28,637 nucleotides of DNA, taken from the NCBI GenBank assembly GCA_038239195.1, contig JBBSEZ010000070.1, positions 1 to 28,637 of the forward strand, in the 5' to 3' direction. The translations under genes and the position numbers were made by a program. Below are positions 15,715 to 23,910 of this stretch, piece by piece (within the stretch, counting starts at the first letter, position 1; every line of letters begins with the position of its first letter). The DNA is from JBBSEZ01 sp038239195. Its GTDB lineage: Bacteria; Planctomycetota; Planctomycetia; Gemmatales; Gemmataceae. The notes beneath the pieces are model-generated. The model did not search any database. It had not been told where the DNA came from and saw only the letters and a program-made list of their open reading frames with translations.

Positions 15715-17432
15715 GCGTCAAGTTGTCGCGCTCGGCGTATGCCGGACATTACGGGCCCACCGTCGGCGACCGCGTCCGCCTCGCCGACACCAACCTCCTC
15801 ATCGAAATCGAGAAGGACCACGCCGTCTACGGCGAGGAGGTGGTCTTCGGCGGGGGCAAGTCGATCCGCGACGGCCAGGCCCAGTGTCCCTCGCAGGAAC
15901 CGGGGGCCCCGCCGCACCTCGACCTTGTCATCACCAACGTGGTCGTGCTCGACCACGCCGGCATCGTCAAGGGCGACGTCGGCATCCGCGGCGGGCGCAT
16001 CGTGACCATCGGCAAGGCGGGCAACCCGCACGTTCAGCCGAGCGTCGATCCGCGCCTGGTCATCGGCCCCGGCACGGAAGTGATCTCGGGCGAGGGCCTG
16101 ATCTGCACGGCGGGCGGCGTCGATACGCACGTGCACTTCATCTGCCCGCAACAGGTCGAGGTGGCGCTGGCCTCCGGGGTCACCACCATGCTCGGCGGGG
16201 GGACGGGCCCCGCCACCGGCACCTGGGCGACCACCTGCACGCCCGGCGCCTGGAACCTCGAACGCATGCTCCAGGCCGCCGAGGGCCTGCCGATCAACCT
16301 CGGCTTCCTCGGCAAAGGCAACGCCAGCCGGCCCGAGCTGCTCGACGCCCAGGTCGAGGCTGGCGCCTGTGGCCTCAAGCTGCACGAGGACTGGGGCACC
16401 ACTCCCGCTGCCATCGACTGCTGCCTCGGCGTGGCCGACCGCCACGACGTGCAGGTGGCCATTCACACCGACACGCTCAACGAGTCGGGCTTTGTCGAGG
16501 ACACCATCGCCGCCTTCAAGGGCCGTACCATTCACACCTACCACACCGAAGGCGCCGGCGGCGGCCATGCGCCCGACATCATCAAGATCGCCTCCTTTCC
16601 CAACGTCCTGCCATCGAGCACCAACCCGACGAGGCCGTTCACGGTCAACACCATCGACGAGCACCTCGACATGCTGATGGTCTGCCATCACCTGTCGCGC
16701 TCGGTGCCGGAAGACGTCGCCTTCGCCGAGAGCCGCATTCGGCCCGAGACGATCGCCGCCGAGGACATGCTGCACGACCGCGGCGCCATCAGCATGTTCA
16801 GCTCCGACTCGCAGGCGATGGGCCGGGTCGGCGAGGTCATCATTCGCACCTGGCAGACCGCCCACAAGATGAAGGAGCAGTTCGGCGCGCTGCCCGGCGA
16901 CGGGGAGCGCAACGACAACTTTCGCGCCAAGCGCTACGTCAGCAAGTACACGATCAACCCGGCGATCGCGCACGGCATCGCCCACGAGGTCGGCAGCGTC
17001 GAGCCGGGGAAGTGGGCCGACCTCGTGCTGTGGCGGCCCGCCTATTTCGGAGTCAAGCCGGAGCTGGTGCTCAAGGGCGGTTTCATCGTCTATGCCCAGA
17101 TGGGCGACGCCAACGCCAGCATCCCCACGCCCCAGCCCGTCTACTCGCGCCCGCAGTTCGGCGCGTTCGGCAAGGCGCTGACGCGCTCGTGTCTGACGTT
17201 CGTCTCGCAGGCCAGCCTGTCGGCCGGGATCGGGGCCCGCTACGGACTGGAGCGCCCCCTGGTGGCGGTGGCCAACTGCCGCAGCATCGGCAAGAAGGAC
17301 ATGAAGCACAACGACGCCACCCCGGAGATTCGCGTCGATCCGGACACCTACCGCGTTTGGTGCGACGGGCAGGAACTGGTGTGCGAGCCGGCGAAGGTGT
17401 TGCCGATGGCGCAGCGGTATTTCCTGTTTTGA
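15711..17432 (+). CDS. ureC: Urease alpha (catalytic) subunit
   Basis: The 573-residue product is the catalytic alpha subunit with its dinickel centre. Compared with the well-known Klebsiella numbering there is a constant offset of +6: nickel ligands H140 and H142 (THVHF), the carbamylated lysine K223 (GLKLHEDWG), H252 (AIHTD), the H278 region (IHTYHTEGAGGGH), active-site flap histidine H326 (VCHHLS) and D366 (SSDSQAMGR) are all present. The enzyme should therefore be active once nickel is inserted. AAAGGA (15701-15706) precedes ATG 15711, which overlaps the ureB stop. The usual maturation genes (ureD/H, ureE, ureF, ureG) do not follow; the next gene is an unrelated oxidoreductase, so they must lie elsewhere if they exist. 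Confidence 0.98.
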   Translation: MSVKLSRSAYAGHYGPTVGDRVRLADTNLLIEIEKDHAVYGEEVVFGGGKSIRDGQAQCPSQEPGAPPHLDLVITNVVVLDHAGIVKGDVGIRGGRIVTIGKAGNPHVQPSVDPRLVIGPGTEVISGEGLICTAGGVDTHVHFICPQQVEVALASGVTTMLGGGTGPATGTWATTCTPGAWNLERMLQAAEGLPINLGFLGKGNASRPELLDAQVEAGACGLKLHEDWGTTPAAIDCCLGVADRHDVQVAIHTDTLNESGFVEDTIAAFKGRTIHTYHTEGAGGGHAPDIIKIASFPNVLPSSTNPTRPFTVNTIDEHLDMLMVCHHLSRSVPEDVAFAESRIRPETIAAEDMLHDRGAISMFSSDSQAMGRVGEVIIRTWQTAHKMKEQFGALPGDGERNDNFRAKRYVSKYTINPAIAHGIAHEVGSVEPGKWADLVLWRPAYFGVKPELVLKGGFIVYAQMGDANASIPTPQPVYSRPQFGAFGKALTRSCLTFVSQASLSAGIGARYGLERPLVAVANCRSIGKKDMKHNDATPEIRVDPDTYRVWCDGQELVCEPAKVLPMAQRYFLF

Positions 17433-17437
17433 AGAAG

Positions 17438-17456
17438 CGGTCGCCGGGGGACCGCC
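17438..17456 (+). terminator. Stem-loop after ureC, possible terminator
   Basis: A six-bp GC-rich stem, GCGGTC (17438-17443) with GACCGC (17451-17456) and a seven-base loop, starts five bases after the ureC stop. There is no T-run, so it may be a weak or Rho-assisted terminator or a 3' RNA-stabilising hairpin. A separate promoter follows at 17506, which supports a transcript boundary here. Confidence 0.35.
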
Positions 17457-17505
17457 CCAAGCCCTGGCCTCGCCCAAACGTCCAACAGGCGAGACAGGCC
17501 GGCCC

Positions 17506-17534
17506 TTGCGAGCGTCGTTGCGCCCTGCTATCTT
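17506..17534 (+). promoter_or_regulatory. Putative promoter of the MDR oxidoreductase gene
   Basis: TTGCGA (17506-17511) and TATCTT (17529-17534) are exactly 17 bp apart. Each matches the sigma70 consensus at four of six positions. The pair lies about 80 bp upstream of GTG 17613 in the 180-bp gap after ureC, suggesting that the oxidoreductase is transcribed independently of urease. Confidence 0.4.
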
Positions 17535-17612
17535 CCTCCACGGCGAGGGAGTTGCCCGTCCTCTCTCCGAACCACCTTGCAACGCCACGAGCCTCCGGGG
17601 ACCAATCGAACC

Positions 17613-18608
17613 GTGAAAGCCGCCTACATCGACGCGCCGGGCACCCCCGACGCGATCCGCTTCGGCGAGTTGCCAACGCCTGTGCCCAAGGAAGGCGAGG
17701 CCCTCGTCCGCGTGAAGGCCTCCGGCCTCAATCCCATCGACTTGTACGTGCGCTCGGGCACCGTGGCGACGTCGTTGCCGAAGCCCTTCGTCGTCAACTC
17801 CGACCTCGCCGGGGTCGTCGAGGCGGTCGGGCCGCAGCGTTCGCGCTTCCGAGTCGGCGACCGCGTGTGGGGGTCCAACCAGGGGCTGCTGGGCCGGCAG
17901 GGGACCGCCGCCGAGCTCGCCTGCGTCCACGAAGATTGGCTCTACCCGACCCCGGCGGGCGTCGCGGACGCCCTCGCGGCCGCGGCGGCGTTGACGGGCA
18001 TCACCGCGCACCTCGGGCTGTTCCGCGCCTGCAACCTTCAGGCGGGGGAGACGGTCTTCGTCAACGGCGGGACGGGCGGGGTCGGCTCGATGGTCGTGCA
18101 GATGGCGAAGGCGGTCGGGGCGCAGGTCGTCGCCACCGTCGGGTCGGCGGAGAAGGCAACCCTGTGCCGCAAGTGGGGCGCCGATCGAGCCCTGAACTAC
18201 AAGACGGACGACGTGGCGGCGGGGGTGCGCGATTTCACGCACGGCCGGGGCGTGGACGTCTGGTACGAGACGCAGCGCGAGCCGGACCTGCTGCGCACGG
18301 TGGACCTGATGGCCCAGCGCGGCCGCATCGTGTTGATCGCGGGCCGGGCGGCGCGGCCCGTGTTTCCGGTGGGCCCGTTCTACGTCAAGGGGCTGTCGCT
18401 GTTCGGCTTCGCGATGTTCAACGCCACGGCGACCGAGCAGCGCCGCTGCGCGGAGGACATTGGGCGCTGGCTCGCGGAGGGGAAACTGCAGCCGCCCGTC
18501 GGGCGCACCTTCCCCCTCGCGGAGGCCGCCGCCGCGCATCGGTTCCTGGAGGAGAACACGCTCCAGGGAGCGGGGACGCTGGTGGGCAAGGTGCTGGTGG
18601 TGCCCTGA
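17613..18608 (+). CDS. Zinc-less MDR oxidoreductase, quinone-reductase type
   Basis: The 331-residue product belongs to the medium-chain dehydrogenase/reductase superfamily, near NADPH:quinone oxidoreductases. The start is set at GTG 17613 because the family's opening VKAAYIDAPGTPDAIRF begins there; GGGGA (17597-17601) is a rather distant ribosome binding site. An open frame reaches TTG 17577. The N-terminal GroES-like domain has GLNPIDLYVRSG, typical of the quinone-reductase branch, and lacks the catalytic zinc ligands of alcohol dehydrogenases. The Rossmann nucleotide-binding motif is VNGGTGGVGSMVVQMAKAVGA near residues 149-170. The substrate cannot be read from sequence; an NADPH-dependent reduction of a quinone or enone is the usual activity. 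It has its own promoter-like sequence and no functional link to urease is apparent. Confidence 0.9.
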   Translation: MKAAYIDAPGTPDAIRFGELPTPVPKEGEALVRVKASGLNPIDLYVRSGTVATSLPKPFVVNSDLAGVVEAVGPQRSRFRVGDRVWGSNQGLLGRQGTAAELACVHEDWLYPTPAGVADALAAAAALTGITAHLGLFRACNLQAGETVFVNGGTGGVGSMVVQMAKAVGAQVVATVGSAEKATLCRKWGADRALNYKTDDVAAGVRDFTHGRGVDVWYETQREPDLLRTVDLMAQRGRIVLIAGRAARPVFPVGPFYVKGLSLFGFAMFNATATEQRRCAEDIGRWLAEGKLQPPVGRTFPLAEAAAAHRFLEENTLQGAGTLVGKVLVVP

Positions 18609-18672
18609 CGGAACTTCCGCGCTTCTTGCTTGTCGTTTCGCGGTCTCCCGCGCCGTGGGCCAATCTTCGAGC

Positions 18673-18678
18673 TATAGT
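18673..18678 (+). promoter_or_regulatory. Putative -10 element before the FHA/HD-GYP gene
   Basis: TATAGT, five of six to consensus, sits 69 bp before ATG 18748 in otherwise GC-rich DNA. No convincing -35 hexamer is found 16-18 bp upstream, so it may need an activator or may be accidental. A ribosome binding site GGGAG (18738-18742) lies five bases before the start. Confidence 0.3.
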
Positions 18679-18747
18679 TGCGATCGAAAAGGGCCCGCCC
18701 TTGGTGGCCAGCGGCCAGACGGCTGAGATTGGGGCAAGGGAGATCAG

Positions 18748-20319
18748 ATGAAGCGGACCATCCGCCTGCGTGGCATGAACGGGGCCCTGAAGGGCCACAC
18801 GTGGGAAGCAACGGAGCTGTTGCGGGTCGGCCGACTCGAGTCGCTCGAGATCGTCCTCGACGATAGCTCGGTCAGTCGCTACCACGCCGAGGTCCGCGCC
18901 ACCGACCGGGGCTGGCGCGTTCGCGACCTCGGGAGCACCAATGGCACCCGGCTGAACGGGGCCCGGCTGGGCAACGGCCAGTGGCCGCTGCGCGTGCGCG
19001 ACCTGCTTCAGTTCGGCGAGGTCGCGGTCGTCGTCGAGGCGCTGCAAGACGCGGAGGTCGAGGCCGACCCGGTGGCCGCTCAGGAGGCGATGCGCGTGGC
19101 GGGCACTGCCCGCGCCACCTGGGACGAGGCGATGGTTGGGCTCGCCTTCGACAGCAATCGGTGCCCGCGCGCCGGCGAACAACTCCTCGCCCTGCTCCGG
19201 GCAGGCCATCACCTCGTCCACCTCGAAAAAGAAGACGACCTCCTCAACTCCGTCCTCAACGACGCCGTCGGCGTCCTCGACGCCCAGCGCGGCGCCATCG
19301 TTCTGGCCGAGGGCCCCGAGAACAAGTTGAAGCTGCGTGCCCTGGTCTCGGGCCGAGCCGAGCCGCGCGCGGCGCTGGGCGGGCGCAGCGACGCGGGCGG
19401 GCGCTTCCAGTTCAGCCAGAGCCTGGCCAACCGCTGCGTCAGCCGCGGCGAGTCGATCCTGTGCCACCGCGTCGAGGAAGACCCCGAGCTGGCGATGGCC
19501 AAGAGCATCGCGGAAGGCACGATGGCCTCGGTGCTGTGCGTGCTGCTGCGCACCCCGCGCAAGGTGCTGGGCGTGCTGCACCTCGACCGCAGCCCCTGGC
19601 AGAAGCCGTTCACCATGGAGGAACTGCACCTCGCCGACGCCCTGGCCGCCCACGTCTCGGCCGGCATCGAGTGCGCCCAGCTCCTGCGCAAGCAGCGCGA
19701 CCTGTTCCTCGACACGATTACCATCCTCGCCCAGGCGGTCGAGTTGCGCGACGAGTACACGGGCGGGCACACCTTCCGCGTCAGCACCTACTCCATCCTG
19801 CTGGCGGAGCACCTGAACCTCCCGCAAGCCGACGTCGATCTGATTCGGATCGGCACCCCCCTGCACGACATCGGCAAGATCGGCATCGACGACGCCATCC
19901 TGCGCAAGCCGGATCGCTTGACCCCCGAAGAGTTCGAGGCGATGAAGCTGCACACGGTCAAGGGCGCCGAGATCGTTGCGACGGTCCCCGACCTGTGGCC
20001 GATCCTGCCGATCGTCCGGAACCACCACGAGCGCTGGGATGGCCGGGGCTACCCCGACGCGCTTGGCGGGGAGGCGATCTCGCACCTGGCGCGCGTGGTC
20101 GCGCTGGCGGACGCCTTCGACGCGATGACTTCGGATCGGCCTTACCGCAAGGGGATGTCGGCCACGGTCGCTTTCGCCGAGATCGAGAAGCAGGCGGGGC
20201 AGCAGTTCGACCCGACCTTCGCGCGCGGCTTCCTCGCGATCCGCGAGAGCATCCAGCGCGAGATGCAGGCCCAGGCGACGCAGGCCTCGACGAAGCGCAC
20301 CCGCGCGATGACCGTTTGA
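18748..20319 (+). CDS. FHA-GAF-HD-GYP signalling protein
   Basis: The 523-residue cytoplasmic protein has three domains. Residues 1-100 form an FHA domain that binds phosphothreonine peptides, with the conserved G28-R29, S43-R44-x-H46 and N65-G66-T67 followed by N70-G71. Residues about 155-320 look like a GAF sensor domain (LLNSVLNDAVGVLDAQRGAIVL; later LGVLHLDR). Residues about 325-505 are an HD-GYP domain: H341, HDIGKIG with H373-D374, NHHERWDGRGYP with GYP at 434-436, and VALADAFDAMTSDRPYR. All metal ligands seem present, so it should hydrolyse cyclic-di-GMP. The FHA domain suggests control by Ser/Thr kinases such as the two encoded in this window; that link is inference. GGGAG at 18738-18742 supports the start. 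Confidence 0.95.
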   Translation: MKRTIRLRGMNGALKGHTWEATELLRVGRLESLEIVLDDSSVSRYHAEVRATDRGWRVRDLGSTNGTRLNGARLGNGQWPLRVRDLLQFGEVAVVVEALQDAEVEADPVAAQEAMRVAGTARATWDEAMVGLAFDSNRCPRAGEQLLALLRAGHHLVHLEKEDDLLNSVLNDAVGVLDAQRGAIVLAEGPENKLKLRALVSGRAEPRAALGGRSDAGGRFQFSQSLANRCVSRGESILCHRVEEDPELAMAKSIAEGTMASVLCVLLRTPRKVLGVLHLDRSPWQKPFTMEELHLADALAAHVSAGIECAQLLRKQRDLFLDTITILAQAVELRDEYTGGHTFRVSTYSILLAEHLNLPQADVDLIRIGTPLHDIGKIGIDDAILRKPDRLTPEEFEAMKLHTVKGAEIVATVPDLWPILPIVRNHHERWDGRGYPDALGGEAISHLARVVALADAFDAMTSDRPYRKGMSATVAFAEIEKQAGQQFDPTFARGFLAIRESIQREMQAQATQASTKRTRAMTV

Positions 20320-20353
20320 GCGGCGCAGCGCCGACGCCCATCTGGTTTTTCTC

Positions 20354-20383
20354 TTGCTGCCCCCCACCCTTCCCATCTAATCT
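20354..20383 (+). promoter_or_regulatory. Putative promoter of the sigma factor/kinase operon
   Basis: TTGCTG (20354-20359) and TAATCT (20378-20383) are 18 bp apart and resemble a sigma70 promoter. They lie about 60 bp before ATG 20442. A small perfect hairpin, GGGGC (20387-20391), loop ATTC, GCCCC (20396-20400), falls where transcription would begin and could act as an operator or 5' RNA structure. Confidence 0.4.
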
Positions 20384-20441
20384 AAAGGGGCATTCGCCCC
20401 GTCTCATCTGCCCGAGCCCCTCTCCGCAGCCGGAGGCGCGC

Positions 20442-21029
20442 ATGGCCGAGCCCGTGAATGAGTTTGAGGCGTTGATGGAGCGCGTCCGCGCCGGTTGTCA
20501 GGACGCGGCGCGCCAGGTCTACGATCAGTACAGCGACAAGGTGCGCCTCGTGGTGCGCCATGCGCTGCACCAGCGCATGCGCTCGCAATTCGACTCGTTC
20601 GATTTCGTCCAGTCGGTCTGGGCCTCGTTCTTCGACGTCCCGGCCCGAGAATACACCTTTGAGACACCCGATGCGCTGATCAAGTTCCTCGCGCGCACCG
20701 CCCACAACAAGGTGGTCGATCAGGCGCGCAAGGGCCTCGGCACGCAGAAGCGCGACCTCACGCGCGAGCAATCGCTCGACGCGCGGCGCGGCGAGAACAC
20801 GGCCCTCGGGGAGCAACTCCACGTCCGGGGGCCCTCGCCCAGTCAGCTCGCCATCGCCAGCGAGTTGCGGGAGCACCTCCTCGAAGGGCAACCGCCCGAA
20901 TTTCAACGCGCCCTGGAGATGCTGCGCCGGGGCCACGACAAGGGCGAGATCGCGGCGGTGCTCGGCATGCACCCCAAACTCCTCCAGCGGGTCCTCCAGG
21001 AGTTGCGCCGGAAAGTGGGACCGTCATGA
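20442..21029 (+). CDS. ECF-type RNA polymerase sigma factor
   Basis: The 195-residue product is a sigma-70 family factor of the extracytoplasmic-function type. Region 2 is visible from about residue 8 to 95 (MERVRAGCQDAARQVYDQYSDKVRLVVRHAL, then DSFDFVQSVWASFFDVP and FLARTAHNKVVDQARK, a typical ECF region 2). Region 4 with its helix-turn-helix covers about 140-192 (GEIAAVLGMHPKLLQRVLQELRRK). GGAGG (20432-20436) lies five bases before ATG 20442. The stop overlaps the kinase start as ATGA, so the two are translated together. No anti-sigma factor gene is next to it; the coupled kinase probably controls its activity, as proposed for other planctomycete ECF-kinase pairs. Target promoters are unknown. 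Confidence 0.92.
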   Translation: MAEPVNEFEALMERVRAGCQDAARQVYDQYSDKVRLVVRHALHQRMRSQFDSFDFVQSVWASFFDVPAREYTFETPDALIKFLARTAHNKVVDQARKGLGTQKRDLTREQSLDARRGENTALGEQLHVRGPSPSQLAIASELREHLLEGQPPEFQRALEMLRRGHDKGEIAAVLGMHPKLLQRVLQELRRKVGPS

Positions 21030-23554
21030 ACGCGCTGGCCCATTCGGAGCCGTTCGCGCGGCAGCTCGTGGCCCAAGCCGTCAAGGAGTCCTGGGAGGCC
21101 GGCGCCGAGCCCGATGCCGTCGCAGCGCTGGTCGCGCACCCCGAGCTCCGGGGCGACAAGGTCGTCTTGCTGGACCTCGCCTTCGTGGAGTATTGCCGCC
21201 GCCGCCGCGCCGGCGAGGCCCTCGACCCCGCCGTGTTCTGCGCACGCTTTCCGCACCGGACGTCGTTGCGCAGGATGCTCGACTGCCACCACTTTTTGGA
21301 GGCCGCAGGCGGCGTTTTGGCGGAGGAAGAATCGCCCCGCCGCTGGCCCGAGCCGGGCGAACAGGTGTGCGACTTCTTTCTGGTGCGCGAACTGGGGCGC
21401 GGCACCTTCGCGCGCGTCTTCCTGGCCCAGGAAGTCACCGCGGGCCATCGGCTCGTTGTCGTCAAGCTGTCGTACGACGCGACGGCCGAGGCGCAGACGC
21501 TCGGCCCGCTGGAGCACGCGCACATCGTCCCGGTCCTCTCCGCCCCGACGGACCTGTTCACGGGCCTCCGCCTCCTCGCGATGCCCTACCGGGGCAGCGC
21601 CACGCTTGAGGACCTCATCGACGAGGCCTTCCCCACGCCCGGCGCCGCCCCGCCGCGTTCCGCTTCCGTCATCCTCGACGCTGCCCGACGCTGTTTGCCG
21701 CTCGACCTGCCGCCGGAGTGCCCGAGCGCCCCTCTGTCCGAGGCCCCCTGCGGAAGTTACGTCGATGGCATCGTCCGGCTCGGGGCCCAGATTGCCGACG
21801 CGCTGGCTTTCCTGCACGCGCGGGGGACCTGCCACCGCGACCTGAAGCCCTCCAACGTCCTGCTCGGCCCCGACGGCCAGGCGCTTCTGATCGACTTCAA
21901 CCTGTCGGCGCAAGACGCTTCCTCCGCGCGCCTCGGAGGAACTCTCCCCTACATGGCGCCGGAGCACGTTCGCGCCTACCAGACGATCGAGAAGGGCGGC
22001 AAGGCCCACGTCCCCCTCGACGGCCAAAGCGATCTGTTCGCCCTGGGTGTGGTCCTCTACGAGTTGCTCGCCGGGCACCATCCGTTCGGGCCGATGCCCG
22101 CTGCCCTGCCCCCCGAGAAGCTCGGCGCGTTCCTCCAGCGGCAACAGCAGGCCGGCCCGCGCCCCTTGCAGTCGCTGAGCCCTCACGTCGATCGTCCCCT
22201 GGCCCAATTGATCGAGAGCTGCCTGGCGGTCGATCCCCAGCGCCGTCCGAGGGGCGCCGCCGAGTTGGCCGAAGCGCTGCAACAGCACCTCCGTTTCCGG
22301 GCCCGCCTGCGCCGCTTCGCGAGGCGCCATCGCCCGGCGGTGAGCGTGGGGGTGGTCGCGCTGGCGCTCCTCCCGCTGCTCGTCTGGGCGGCGTTGGCGG
22401 TCGTGCCTCTGTCCACCGGGCAGCCGGTTCGTCCCGCGCCGCGGTTGACGGCGGACAAGTGGTGCAAGATGGGCCTGGAGGCGGGCGCAAAGGACGACCG
22501 CGCGGAGGCGGAGCGCTGCTTCCGCGAAGCGGTGGCGCTCGATCCGGGCTACTGGCAGGCTCACGAGGGGCTGGGGCGCTCCTTTCTGAGGCGCGGCCAC
22601 CAGGCCATCGGCTCCGGCAAGGACGAGGACGCCCTCCGCTGGCTGCGCGAGGCCGACAAGCAATTCGACCGGGCCATTCAGATTGCGGAACGCCCGAACG
22701 TGACGGGGAAGGCCCCCTGGGAGCTCTATTACGCGCGCGGCCGCGCGCGCATGCTCGTGGGGGGCAAACAGAACCACCGCGAAGCGGTGCTCCTGCTGAA
22801 CGAGGCCGGGCGCCTCCAACAACCGCCGTTCAGTCATGGCCCCACGCTGGCATGTCTGGCTTGCTCCCTTGCCCACGAGCCCGCTCACAACGAGGCATTG
22901 AAGCGTGGCAACGACGCTCTCGCCAAGAAATGGCAGTCCGCCAACTTGCTCATCATCCTCGGCTACGTCCACGGCCAAAAAGGGGCCTTCCCCGAGGCCA
23001 GGAAGCACCTCGACCAGGCAGTGGCGCAGGCCCCCGGCCATCCGGCCGCGTACTACAATCGGGCGCACCTCGGTTATCTCCATTACCTGAAAGAGCGCCG
23101 CCACGGCGTGCTTCTGGACGCACTCGATGGGGCGATGAACGACGTCGAAACGTGCCTCGCCAAGCTCCCGGCACAGCGCCCCCGAGAAATGCAGGAAGCC
23201 TTTGCTCTGGCTGCAATCCTGTACGCCTGCTCTCTCACCGAAGAGGCCCGTCTCCAGAAGTTGCTCGTCGAAGGCCTCGGTGCGGGGCCCGCGAGTCATC
23301 CGGCGCTCGGCTTTCTCAACGTCCGACCAGGGCAGCATCACACCGCGCAAGAACGGGCGGAGCGCGCCCTCCGCTGTGTGGAAGGGGCCTGCTTGGCCGG
23401 AGAGAAGCCAGTCCGCTTCACGCGAGATCCCCTCCTCCGGGCCATCCTTCACGGCAAGCCGACCTTTGAAAAGCCACCCGGCGCTCCGAGGCTCCCGGCC
23501 ACGACCGCCGTGGGCTTGAGCCTCCTCGACCCCCTCACGGGCCCTCTCGAATAA
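21026..23554 (+). CDS. Membrane Ser/Thr kinase with TPR domain, coupled to ECF sigma factor
   Basis: The 842-residue product has an N-terminal extension of about 115 residues, then a kinase domain (about 117-425): glycine loop GRGTFARV (124-131), K147, HRDLKPSN with D272, and APE with E313. The magnesium-binding motif is DFN (290-292) instead of DFG, which may alter activity but keeps the metal-binding aspartate. The region between K147 and HRD has a long insert (about residues 200-235). A single membrane segment lies near 438-462, after a basic FRARLRRFARRHR stretch, so the kinase is cytoplasmic and the rest is outside. About residues 477-700 contain TPR-like helices (AEAERCFREAVALDPGYWQAHEGLG; ARKHLDQAVAQAPGHPAAYYNRA), for protein binding. 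The start ATG overlaps the sigma factor stop. The product probably signals to the sigma factor. Confidence 0.92.
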   Translation: MNALAHSEPFARQLVAQAVKESWEAGAEPDAVAALVAHPELRGDKVVLLDLAFVEYCRRRRAGEALDPAVFCARFPHRTSLRRMLDCHHFLEAAGGVLAEEESPRRWPEPGEQVCDFFLVRELGRGTFARVFLAQEVTAGHRLVVVKLSYDATAEAQTLGPLEHAHIVPVLSAPTDLFTGLRLLAMPYRGSATLEDLIDEAFPTPGAAPPRSASVILDAARRCLPLDLPPECPSAPLSEAPCGSYVDGIVRLGAQIADALAFLHARGTCHRDLKPSNVLLGPDGQALLIDFNLSAQDASSARLGGTLPYMAPEHVRAYQTIEKGGKAHVPLDGQSDLFALGVVLYELLAGHHPFGPMPAALPPEKLGAFLQRQQQAGPRPLQSLSPHVDRPLAQLIESCLAVDPQRRPRGAAELAEALQQHLRFRARLRRFARRHRPAVSVGVVALALLPLLVWAALAVVPLSTGQPVRPAPRLTADKWCKMGLEAGAKDDRAEAERCFREAVALDPGYWQAHEGLGRSFLRRGHQAIGSGKDEDALRWLREADKQFDRAIQIAERPNVTGKAPWELYYARGRARMLVGGKQNHREAVLLLNEAGRLQQPPFSHGPTLACLACSLAHEPAHNEALKRGNDALAKKWQSANLLIILGYVHGQKGAFPEARKHLDQAVAQAPGHPAAYYNRAHLGYLHYLKERRHGVLLDALDGAMNDVETCLAKLPAQRPREMQEAFALAAILYACSLTEEARLQKLLVEGLGAGPASHPALGFLNVRPGQHHTAQERAERALRCVEGACLAGEKPVRFTRDPLLRAILHGKPTFEKPPGAPRLPATTAVGLSLLDPLTGPLE

Positions 23555-23569
23555 CGAGTCGAACCATCG

Positions 23570-23604
23570 GGGCGCCGCGCTTTTCGCGCGCAGCGCCCTT
23601 TTTT
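23570..23604 (+). terminator. Strong intrinsic terminator after the sigma/kinase operon
   Basis: GGGCGC (23570-23575) pairs with GCGCCC (23593-23598), and after one mismatch GCGC (23577-23580) pairs with GCGC (23588-23591) across a seven-base loop. Six T residues follow (23599-23604). It lies 15 bases after the kinase stop and is the clearest Rho-independent terminator in the window. Confidence 0.8.
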
Positions 23605-23910
23605 CGTTTTCCCCTGCGCGCGCCGGCGCTCTCCGCGCGCGTCCAGGCGCTCCTCCGGCTCGGTTTTTCCCTCTCGGCGGGCCCCGCGCAACAAACTTTA
23701 GAAATATTTCGGATTTCTTGTCCAGTTGGACGCGCGAAATACGATTAGTCATTCACGTCATTATTCGGCACGGGGGGAACGCGGGGCAACGGCGCCTGGT
23801 TCCCTCGCGGAGGGCGGTCCGTTCTTCGTCCGCAACTCGAAGAACGCCAAGGCCTTCGCGAACCGTCGCCGAGCCCCGGTTCATCCTCTCCAATGCCTGG
23901 AGGCACAGTC
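23605..23910 (+). promoter_or_regulatory. AT-rich control region before the LEPLETR gene
   Basis: The 356-bp stretch from 23555 to 23910 has no credible gene. After the terminator it contains an AT-rich island (about 23690-23770). Within it are two perfect palindromes, GAAATATTTC (23701-23710) and GTCCAGTTGGAC (23720-23731; five-bp arms around GT). A promoter-like pair, TTGTCC (23718-23723) and TACGAT (23740-23745), 16 bp apart, overlaps the second palindrome, which could be a repressor site. A ribosome binding site TGGAGG (23898-23903) precedes ATG 23911 by seven bases. The rest, 23772-23890, shows nothing I can name. Confidence 0.4.

Noticed and set aside
15884..18751. Long + strand open frame across ureC and the oxidoreductase gene
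   Set aside because: It is a +1 shadow rich in Arg/His/Gly. Both real genes in the region have clear family motifs.
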